Assembly: GCA_025360895.1 (NCBI GenBank)
Contig: JANYBF010000356.1
Coordinates: forward strand, 1 to 11,797
Reading direction: 5' to 3'
DNA from: Verrucomicrobiota bacterium
GTDB taxonomy: Bacteria; Verrucomicrobiota; Verrucomicrobiia; Limisphaerales; JADLHS01
Length of the DNA stretch: 11,797 nt
The translations under genes and the position numbers were made by a program. A model generated the notes under the pieces. It saw only the letters and a list, made by a program, of their open reading frames with translations. It had not been told where the DNA came from and searched no databases. Shown one piece after another: positions 6,602-11,797 of this stretch. Every line of letters begins with the position of its first letter. The stretch's first letter is position 1.

Positions 6602-7129
6602 TCACACTTTCAACTTCTCCAAAATTTCAGCGGGCACTTGAGCCCGGAGTTCCGGGTGCGCTTCCACGAGACGCGTAATGTCGAGCAAGTCTTTCTGGCG
6701 TTTGCTGGGGCGGCGCTCCGTGTCAGCGTAAGCTTTTAATTTTCCGCGCAGGGTATCTTCCCGTGAAGCTACGCGCATGAGAATGCCATGGATGTCCGCC
6801 GCGACGGAATGCGCGGGAAAATCCCGGTAGAAATCCTCGGTGCTGATCTGGACTGAAACTTTGGAATGGCCTTTCAGATTGACAGACCAATCGAATCGTT
6901 TGGGCGTAAAGCCCGCTTCGCTCAGGGCTTTCACCGCTTCCTCTACCCGTTCAAGTGTAATGACCACATCCACATCGGCCGTTGCCATCGGCTCTTCGGC
7001 CCAGTGATTGACGGCCAGCCCGCCGATCATGCACCACGGAATCTCGCGCCGTTCCAACGTTTCCACGAGTAACGAGACATCACCCCCGCCCCCGGCGGTC
7101 TGCCAATCGTAGAATTGCCGCATTGTCAT
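6602..7129 (-). CDS. Nucleotidyltransferase-fold protein (AbiEii/MNT-like)
   Basis: A 175-residue protein whose N-terminal half matches the nucleotidyltransferase fold: a GG pair (residues 36-37, in MIGGLAVNHW) followed by the D-x-D motif at D52/D54 (ATADVDVVI), the usual metal-binding pair. The order is typical of the AbiEii/MenT and MNT-type families, some members of which are toxins or antitoxins. The strand that normally carries a third acidic residue reads KVSVQIS (90-96) and lacks an obvious Asp, so activity is uncertain. The C-terminal half is helical, with a conserved-looking KRQKDLLDI stretch (143-151). No antitoxin, HEPN partner or transposase is adjacent. The ATG at 7129 is used; a second ATG at 7123 is equally possible. 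Substrate and role are unknown. Confidence 0.72.
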   Translation of the reverse strand: MTMRQFYDWQTAGGGGDVSLLVETLERREIPWCMIGGLAVNHWAEEPMATADVDVVITLERVEEAVKALSEAGFTPKRFDWSVNLKGHSKVSVQISTEDFYRDFPAHSVAADIHGILMRVASREDTLRGKLKAYADTERRPSKRQKDLLDITRLVEAHPELRAQVPAEILEKLKV

Positions 7130-7194
7130 GGCGAGATTCTAAACCGCGTGCGGCCTGCGGCAACAAGTTACTGCGGGGGCCCGCAACCACGCAC

Positions 7195-7231
7195 AAAAAC
7201 GGCGTGGCGAGCCATATTGCCTGCCCTGCCG
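7195..7231 (-). terminator. Possible terminator of the pirin-YceI operon
   Basis: Reading the minus strand, the sequence after the YceI stop forms an imperfect hairpin (CGGC at 7231-7228 pairs with GCCG at 7203-7200, with inner GGC/GCC pairing) followed immediately by TTTTT (7199-7195). It sits just 12 bp after the stop codon, the expected place for a factor-independent terminator. The stem contains mismatches, so strength is uncertain. Confidence 0.45.
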
Positions 7232-7242
7232 TTGAATTTAGC

Positions 7243-7854
7243 TTACTTCGCCGCTGCGCCGGCGATGCTCAAGGTCAAATCAATTGTGTCCGACACTTTT
7301 TCTTCGGGCGCTTTCGGATTGATGCCGTAGTCGCTGCGCTTGATCGTAAAGCTGGCGCGGATGACGAGTAGATCGCCCTTCATGTTCGGAACACGCATGC
7401 CGAGCTTGTCTTTCAAAAAGGTCAGCGTGATCGGAGTGGTCACTTCTTTTGCAATGCCTTTGATGGTCAGCGTGCCAACCGCATCGGCGGTGGTTTTATC
7501 GCCGGCGGTCTTGACGTTCTTGAGTTCCTTCGCCTCAAACGTGATTTCCTTGTTCGCCGCCACGTCCATCCACATCGGGCTGTGCATGTGTTCCTTCATC
7601 ATCGGGTTCGGCACGGTCAACGAGTCAGTGGCAAGGATGATTTTCCCTTTAGTCGCGGCGGGATTTGCCGGGTCAAACGTGACCGTGCCACTAATGCCGT
7701 TGCCGCTGCCATTGATGGCTTCGAGCGGGGCATCGAGTTTGAACACGGCGTTGTTCACGCCTTTGGGGTCTTTAAAGTCGAACGTCAGCGGCGCGGCGAG
7801 GGCGACGCCCGTGAGTACGGTGGAGGCGAGCAGGTTAATGAGTTTGGTTTTCAT
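7243..7854 (-). CDS. YceI-family secreted lipid-binding-like protein
   Basis: A 203-residue protein with a signal peptide (residues 1-20, cleaved after ALA) and a YceI domain filling the rest. Family hallmarks visible are the N-terminal DFKDPKGVNNAVFKLDAP, the central HSPMWMDVAANKEITF (91-106), the strand TLTIKGIAKEVTTPITLTF (128-146) and the signature FTIKRSDYGI (169-178). YceI proteins are periplasmic lipocalin-like barrels that bind isoprenoid-type lipids such as polyprenols or quinones; the ligand here cannot be told. It starts nine bases after the 85-residue membrane protein gene and is the last gene of the operon headed by pirin. No Shine-Dalgarno site is obvious. Confidence 0.92.
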   Translation of the reverse strand: MKTKLINLLASTVLTGVALAAPLTFDFKDPKGVNNAVFKLDAPLEAINGSGNGISGTVTFDPANPAATKGKIILATDSLTVPNPMMKEHMHSPMWMDVAANKEITFEAKELKNVKTAGDKTTADAVGTLTIKGIAKEVTTPITLTFLKDKLGMRVPNMKGDLLVIRASFTIKRSDYGINPKAPEEKVSDTIDLTLSIAGAAAK

Positions 7855-7863
7855 GATGGATTG

Positions 7864-8121
7864 TTAGCTTGGTTTGATTTTTTTCCGGAACAAAAAGGAA
7901 GCGCCGGTGAGAATGCCCGTACCCAGCAGACCCGCGCCCACAAAATCGAGTCCGGGAGCGAAACGCTTTTGGTACGTGATCCCTTCAATCCCGGTGACTT
8001 CGTCCATAGTCTTGACCGGTTCACTGGTTTTCGTCCAGCCGCGATTTGCGCCGGTCACGACCCAAGTTATGAGTGTGCCAACGAAAAGCAGCAGGGCCAG
8101 CAGGCGAAGAATTTTTTTCAT
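7864..8121 (-). CDS. Small two-helix inner-membrane protein, unknown function
   Basis: An 85-residue protein with hydrophobic segments at about 5-23 and 58-78. The positive ends (MKKILR and RKKIKPS) suggest both termini in the cytoplasm and a ~34-residue periplasmic loop (24-57: GANRGWTKTSEPVKTMDEVTGIEGITYQKRF in two stretches, ending before the second helix). The second helix is Gly-rich (FVGAGLLGTGILTGA), suggesting tight helix packing. I recognise no named domain. Its start is three bases after the pirin stop and its stop nine bases before yceI, so it is translated as part of that operon. Proteins of this shape beside pirin and YceI genes probably recur in relatives, but I could not check. 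Confidence 0.78.
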   Translation of the reverse strand: MKKILRLLALLLFVGTLITWVVTGANRGWTKTSEPVKTMDEVTGIEGITYQKRFAPGLDFVGAGLLGTGILTGASFLFRKKIKPS

Positions 8122-8124
8122 TGG

Positions 8125-8820
8125 TCAGTTCAAGTCGAACAATAGGACCTGTGCCCCGGCTTTGCCAAGCAGGTTCAGCGAACCTTCCTCGCCGACCGCT
8201 GCGGCGTCGCCTGCCTTCAAGCGTTGGCCGTTTAATTCCACCTCCCCTTCGGCAACGTGAACCCACGCGTGCCGTTGCGGCCGTAAGGCGTGCGTGCCGC
8301 TTTCGCCCGCCCGCAGTTTGGCGAGCCATAAATCCATGTCCTGATGAATCGCGATGGAATCAGCCCGACCCGACTTGCTGGCAATGAGATGAAGCTTGCC
8401 TGCCGCAGCCTTGGCCATCGCCTTCTCAGCATAACGCGGCGCCACACCCTTATGGTCAGGGAGAATCCAGACTTGCAACAGGTGCGTCTCCTTGGCGGCG
8501 GAGGGATTGAATTCGCTGTGGGTCACGCCCGTGCCGGCGGCCATGTATTGGAAATCGCCGGTGCGAATGACGCGTCCGTTGCCCATTGAATCCTTGTGCT
8601 CCAGTTCACCTCCGAGCACATAGCTGATGATTTCCATATCACGATGCGGGTGCATCCCGAAGCCGCCGCCCGGAGCGATGCGGTCGTCGTTGATGACGCG
8701 CAACGAGCGAAAGCCCATGTGCTTTGGATCGTGATACTCCGCAAAGGAGAAGCTGAAATGACTGTCGAGCCAGCCGTGGTTGGCGTGGCCGCGATCTTCG
8801 GATTTTCTAATCGTCATCAT
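8125..8820 (-). CDS. Pirin-family bicupin (quercetin 2,3-dioxygenase-like)
   Basis: A 231-residue metal-dependent cupin protein of the pirin/YhhW type. The N-terminal cupin carries the metal ligands H57 and H59 (GMHPHRDME), H101 and E103 (GTGVTHSEFN), and the family opening GWLDSHFSFSFAEYHDP (16-32). The C-terminal cupin (about 150-231) lacks ligands and is degenerate, as usual. The E. coli homologue YhhW oxidises quercetin in vitro; the natural substrate is unknown. The start is one of two adjacent ATGs (8820, 8817); a purine-rich AAAGAGAAAG lies upstream. It heads a compact operon with the two-helix membrane protein and yceI and is divergent from a LysR gene, so LysR control is likely. Confidence 0.93.
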   Translation of the reverse strand: MMTIRKSEDRGHANHGWLDSHFSFSFAEYHDPKHMGFRSLRVINDDRIAPGGGFGMHPHRDMEIISYVLGGELEHKDSMGNGRVIRTGDFQYMAAGTGVTHSEFNPSAAKETHLLQVWILPDHKGVAPRYAEKAMAKAAAGKLHLIASKSGRADSIAIHQDMDLWLAKLRAGESGTHALRPQRHAWVHVAEGEVELNGQRLKAGDAAAVGEEGSLNLLGKAGAQVLLFDLN

Positions 8821-8953
8821 ACTTATTCGCTTTCTCTTTTTGCCGGCCCGTCTGGGGCCAGCTCAATCAACGTCTCCTTTGTAAGCCACCCGCCGCCCGT
8901 CGCCCAATACTTTGTTCCTCGCGCAGTGATGCCTTTCTGGCATAATACCGCCC
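8821..8953. promoter_or_regulatory. Divergent pirin/lysR control region
   Basis: This 133-bp gap separates two divergent starts, the standard place where a LysR regulator controls itself and its neighbour. It contains the dyad listed separately near the lysR start. A CATAAT at 8941-8946 resembles a -10 box but lies only seven bases before the lysR GTG, implying a leaderless message if used; no matching -35 at 16-18 bp is seen. No secure pirin promoter could be picked. Confidence 0.5.
8929..8943. promoter_or_regulatory. LysR-type operator candidate (T-N11-A dyad)
   Basis: ATGCC-TTTCT-GGCAT is a perfect inverted repeat with 5-bp arms. Within it, T8930 and A8942 are separated by 11 bases, the classical LysR-type box. 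It sits ten bases before the lysR start codon and 108 bp before the pirin start, consistent with autorepression and activation of the divergent operon. Confidence 0.55.
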
Positions 8954-9883
8954 GTGGAACTGCGACATCTGCGTTACTTCGTGACCGTGGCCGAACTCTT
9001 GAATTTCACGAAGGCCGCGCAACGACTCCGCGTGGCGCAACCCGCCCTAAGCCGTCAGATCCGCGATCTCGAAGCGGAACTCAGCGTCCCCTTGCTCGAA
9101 CGGGGACCGCGCACCGCGAAACTTACTGAGGCGGGGGCGGCTTTTCTCGGCGAGGCCCGCGCCATCCTGCAACGTGCGGATGATGCCGTTAAACTCGCCC
9201 GCGCCGTCGCCCGTGGTGAACGCGGCGAAATCCATGTTGGCTACGCGCCGTCCTTGACAACGGAGGTGTTGCCCTGCGCGCTGCACAGTTTTCACAACGC
9301 CGCGCCGGGTGTTCATGTAAAGCTCCACGATTTTTCGAGTGAAGAAATGTTGCGGGGAGTGGGCGAAGGCCGCTTGCACCTGGGTTTGATGGCGCGCCCG
9401 TCGGAGCGGGCCTTGCGTGGATTACAGTTTGAATTGTTACGGGAATATCCAATCTGCGTTGCCATGCCGCCAAAGCACCGACTCGCGCGCGGGAAGATGG
9501 TGGCGTTGGAACAAATAACTGACGAACCGTTGGTGGTTTATTCCCGCGCTGAGTATCCCGAATACCATGCCATGCTGGTGGACCTGTTCGCCAAAATTGG
9601 GCGCCTGCCCCGGCTCGCGGAAGAACACGACAGCGCCCCAAGTTTGATCGCGGCGGCCGAAATCGGCCGCGGATTGGTCATCGCGCCGGCGTGTCTCGGA
9701 ATTCTTGCGGGTGGCCGGTTGAAATTTCTCCCGTTGCACCCGGCACCGCCGTTGATCCAGTTGGTCGCCGTGTTTGATCCGCACCGACTGACGGGGGCGG
9801 CGACCAAGTTTCTCGCCGCTGCCCGATCGGTGGAAATCAGTCGCCCACTACCAGATTCGCGCCGGCGCAACCGTTCGCGATGA
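8954..9883 (+). CDS. LysR-family transcriptional regulator
   Basis: A 309-residue regulator with the usual layout: a winged helix-turn-helix (HTH at about 18-37: FTKAAQRLRVAQPALSRQIR), a linker helix (about 58-88) and a two-lobed effector-binding domain (about 90-295). The opening MELRHLRYFV and the SVPLLERGPRTAKLTEAG stretch resemble the CatM/BenM-type subgroup, which senses small aromatic or organic acids; the effector here is unknown. The start is GTG at 8954, chosen because it aligns exactly with the conserved family N-terminus. It is divergent from the pirin operon, its likely target. The stop overlaps an in-frame ATG of the next open frame (9880), which I do not consider the true start of the oxidoreductase. 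Confidence 0.94.
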   Translation: MELRHLRYFVTVAELLNFTKAAQRLRVAQPALSRQIRDLEAELSVPLLERGPRTAKLTEAGAAFLGEARAILQRADDAVKLARAVARGERGEIHVGYAPSLTTEVLPCALHSFHNAAPGVHVKLHDFSSEEMLRGVGEGRLHLGLMARPSERALRGLQFELLREYPICVAMPPKHRLARGKMVALEQITDEPLVVYSRAEYPEYHAMLVDLFAKIGRLPRLAEEHDSAPSLIAAAEIGRGLVIAPACLGILAGGRLKFLPLHPAPPLIQLVAVFDPHRLTGAATKFLAAARSVEISRPLPDSRRRNRSR

Positions 9884-10011
9884 GTAGCCTTGCTCCGTTT
9901 GGTGGCCAGAGTGGGTGCGTTTCGTACTTCAATTTGGATTTGCGTTGTGTTTTTCGCCGGGTGCCGTTCAATTCAAAAAAATCTCGTAAAATCAAAAAAG
10001 CAAGTTCACGC

Positions 10012-11421
10012 ATGAAAACGAACGCCAATAATCTCAAGCCGCACCCAACCAAGACCAGCCGGCGAAGTTTCCTCCAACGCAGCGCAGCCACGGTGGCCAC
10101 CTTTTCCATCGTCCCCGGTTACGTGCTCGGCACGCGCGGCCAGACGCCACCGAGCGGCCGGCTCAACATCGCAGCCATCGGCATTGGCGGCATGGGCCGG
10201 AATAACATCGCGAAATGCGCGGTGAACGAGAACATCGTGGCCTTGTGCGACGTGGACGCCAGCGAGCGCACCGGCAAGATCTTCGCGCTTTATCCCAAGG
10301 CCGTAAAATATCGCGATTACCGAGAAATGCTCGACAAGCAGAAGGATATTGACGCCATCATCATTGCGACGCCGGACCATACCCACGCGGTAATCGGCAT
10401 GGCGGCAATCAAAGCCGCCAAGCATGTTTATATTCAGAAACCGCTGGCGCATTCCTTGCATGAGGTGCGCGTTCTCACCGAGGCGGCCCGGCAGCAAAAG
10501 GTGGTGACGCAAATGGGCAATCAAGGTCACTCCAATGACGGGACGCGGCAGATTTGCGAATGGATCTGGAGTGGCGCGATCGGCAAGGTCAAGGAGGTTC
10601 ACGCTTGGACCAATCGTCCGGTTTGGCCGCAGGGCATCGAGGTGGAACGGCCCAAGGAAACACCGCCGGTCCCGGAAGGTTTCGATTGGGACCTGTGGAT
10701 CGGGCCCGCGCTCATGCGCCCGTACCACCCGACTTATGCTCCCAATGCCTGGCAGGCGTGGTGGGATTTCGGCACCGGCTCGCTGGGCGATCTGGGTTGC
10801 CATGTCTTGGACCCGGTTTTCTGGGCGCTCAAGCTGGGGCAACCCACCAGCATTGAAGGCAACATCTCCACTTACTGGGAAGGTTTCTGGAAAAAGACGG
10901 TACCGAAGAACGAGACTTATCCGCGGTCCAGCATTGTTCGCTACAAGTTTCCGGCGCGCGGCGAAATGGCGCCGGTCACGCTCACCTGGTGGGATGGCGG
11001 ATTGATGCCGCCGCGCCCGGAGGAATTGGAAGAGGGCAAACGGATGGGCGACGAAGATGGCGGTGTGCTGTTCCTCGGCGACCAAGGCACTTTAATGTGC
11101 GGCTGTTACGGCTTGGAACCGCGGCTTATTCCGGAAAAGCGCATGAAAGAATTCAAGCCGCCGGCGCCAACCATCGAACGCATTCCTGGTGGGTCGGATG
11201 GACATGAAAAGGATTGGGTCCGCGCTTGCAAGGGCGGTCAGCCGGCCAGTTCCAATTTCGACTATTCCGGTCCGTTATCCGAAATGGTTCTGCTTGGCAA
11301 CCTGGCCGTACGGTTCCCGGATCAACGACTGCTCTGGGACGGGCCCAATATGAAAGTCACCAACGACGACGACGCGGATGCCTACATCCGGCGCAAGTAT
11401 CGCGCGGGCTGGAGTCTCTAG
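10012..11421 (+). CDS. Tat-exported Gfo/Idh/MocA-family oxidoreductase
   Basis: An NAD(P)-dependent sugar or cyclitol oxidoreductase-like protein of 469 residues. A twin-arginine signal lies at the N-terminus (TSRRSFLQRS at 15-24, hydrophobic stretch to about 38), so it is probably exported folded with its cofactor. The Rossmann domain (about 51-170) has GIGGMG at 57-62, D80 after the second strand and the motif IQKPLAHS (141-148), where K143 replaces the lysine of the common EKP motif. The C-terminal domain contains GSLGDLGCHVLDPVFWAL (256-273), with D260 and H264 as likely catalytic or substrate residues. An in-frame ATG at 9880 overlapping the lysR stop would add 44 basic residues before the Tat motif; I reject it because twin arginines normally lie near the N-terminus. 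The substrate is unknown. Confidence 0.92.
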   Translation: MKTNANNLKPHPTKTSRRSFLQRSAATVATFSIVPGYVLGTRGQTPPSGRLNIAAIGIGGMGRNNIAKCAVNENIVALCDVDASERTGKIFALYPKAVKYRDYREMLDKQKDIDAIIIATPDHTHAVIGMAAIKAAKHVYIQKPLAHSLHEVRVLTEAARQQKVVTQMGNQGHSNDGTRQICEWIWSGAIGKVKEVHAWTNRPVWPQGIEVERPKETPPVPEGFDWDLWIGPALMRPYHPTYAPNAWQAWWDFGTGSLGDLGCHVLDPVFWALKLGQPTSIEGNISTYWEGFWKKTVPKNETYPRSSIVRYKFPARGEMAPVTLTWWDGGLMPPRPEELEEGKRMGDEDGGVLFLGDQGTLMCGCYGLEPRLIPEKRMKEFKPPAPTIERIPGGSDGHEKDWVRACKGGQPASSNFDYSGPLSEMVLLGNLAVRFPDQRLLWDGPNMKVTNDDDADAYIRRKYRAGWSL

Positions 11422-11703
11422 CGCGTGAGTTCAAACTTTGTTTCAGCCCGATGTCAGGCCGTGAAACAATGGAAATGGAAGGTTTGAAAAGTGAGCTAAA
11501 CGCGTAAGACCGTTCTGATGGCAAAATAATAATCCAGCAATAAAAATGTACGAGCGACAATGGCGATGGGTTTGAACAGGTAACCTCCCAGAGCGCACCA
11601 ACCGAATTCGCGATACTGTGGGGTTAGGCCGTTTGTTCGCATCATCAACATCAGTGGCTGCCGATTTAGAAGTTTGACATGTCTCGAAGCGCATCGGCTG
11701 GCT
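11422..11703. other. Intergenic stretch after the oxidoreductase
   Basis: AT-richer than its surroundings. A possible hairpin lies at 11440-11467, where GTTTCAGCC pairs with GGC-CG-TGAAAC around a CGATGTCA loop with a two-base bulge. No T-run follows on either strand, so its role as a terminator of the oxidoreductase gene is doubtful. Overlapping minus-strand open frames (11443-11694 and 11496-11750) give no recognisable domain; the second ends in a hydrophobic stretch (FKPIAIVARTFLLLDYYFAI) that is curious but unsupported. Confidence 0.4.
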
Positions 11704-11797
11704 TCAGTTGGCAGGTTTGTCTGGTTCGATTTTTCTAACGAAAATCGCATCTTTAGCCCCTTCTGCCGCTTTGCCAGATTTGATTTCCATAAACAAT
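11704..11797 (-). CDS. Possible 3' end of a gene running off the window
   Basis: On the minus strand a frame is open from the window edge to a TGA at 11706-11704. It reads LFMEIKSGKAAEGAKDAI followed by FVRKIEPDKPAN and stop. The Lys/Glu/Ala-rich, soluble composition looks protein-like. It may be the C-terminus of a longer protein or, if the ATG at 11790 is used, a 28-residue peptide. A 7-bp inverted repeat CGATTTT/AAAATCG (11727-11747) lies inside it. Too short for a functional call. Confidence 0.3.
   Translation of the reverse strand, partial: LFMEIKSGKAAEGAKDAIFVRKIEPDKPAN

Noticed and set aside
6357..6605. An 82-residue minus-strand frame in the protease upstream region
   Set aside because: It is formed across hairpin and inverted-repeat DNA and has no domain; probably a repeat translated by chance.
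7172..7185. TGCGG-GGGC-CCGCA hairpin between the nucleotidyltransferase and yceI genes
   Set aside because: No T-run follows on either strand; the hairpin nearer the yceI stop is a better terminator candidate.
10006..11085. A 359-residue minus-strand open frame opposite the oxidoreductase
   Set aside because: Antisense shadow: no recognisable domain, while the plus strand encodes a clear Tat signal, Rossmann fold and family motifs.
11496..11750. An 84-residue minus-strand frame with a hydrophobic C-terminal stretch
   Set aside because: No family recognised, no ribosome binding site, and it overlaps another plausible frame at the window edge; kept only as a remark.

Overview
The window looks like a piece of a GC-rich chromosome from a bacterium of the Verrucomicrobia (PVC) group, possibly a Pedosphaera/Limisphaerales-type lineage. 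This is an inference from protein style: a TraR/DksA-family protein with a 'TGKPIPAARL...IPWTRF' core next to lspA, a Tat-exported Gfo/Idh/MocA oxidoreductase with a 'QKPLA' motif, a large Prc-type protease followed by a small secreted protein and yacG, and short low-complexity intergenic repeats. No rRNA, tRNA, CRISPR array, intact transposase or phage gene is visible.

Layout. 1-409: no convincing gene, but two tandem 19-bp repeats that look like the end of an IS21-type insertion sequence. 410-1677: a TraR/DksA-family gene (minus) head-to-head with lspA (plus). 1811-2758: an RluA/RluD-family pseudouridine synthase (plus), preceded by a low-complexity repeat stretch. 2837-6247: a three-gene minus-strand cluster with small gaps, transcribed prc-like protease, then a secreted hypothetical protein, then yacG. 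6275-6601: a non-coding stretch with inverted repeats and small hairpins. 6602-7129: a solitary nucleotidyltransferase-fold protein (minus). 7243-8820: a compact minus-strand operon, pirin, then an 85-residue two-helix membrane protein, then a secreted YceI-family protein, with a possible terminator after it. 8954-9883: a divergent LysR regulator whose upstream gap holds a perfect dyad with T-N11-A spacing. 10012-11421: a Tat-exported Gfo/Idh/MocA oxidoreductase. 11422-11797: mostly non-coding, then the possible tail of a minus-strand gene that runs off the window.

How the genes relate. lspA (lipoprotein maturation), prc (periplasmic protein turnover) and rluD-type (ribosome maturation) genes are housekeeping. 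The LysR/pirin/membrane protein/YceI block reads as one regulated unit, because the regulator is divergent, the three target genes are almost contiguous and the shared gap carries a LysR-type dyad. The Tat-exported oxidoreductase after lysR belongs to a family that is expanded in Verrucomicrobia and Planctomycetes and is usually linked to sugar metabolism. I see no clearly new defence or mobile system. The best candidates for a second look are the conserved-looking 85-residue membrane protein tied to pirin and YceI, the secreted protein whose signal peptide seems built from AT-rich repeat-like DNA, the solitary nucleotidyltransferase with an incomplete catalytic set, and the intergenic repeats.
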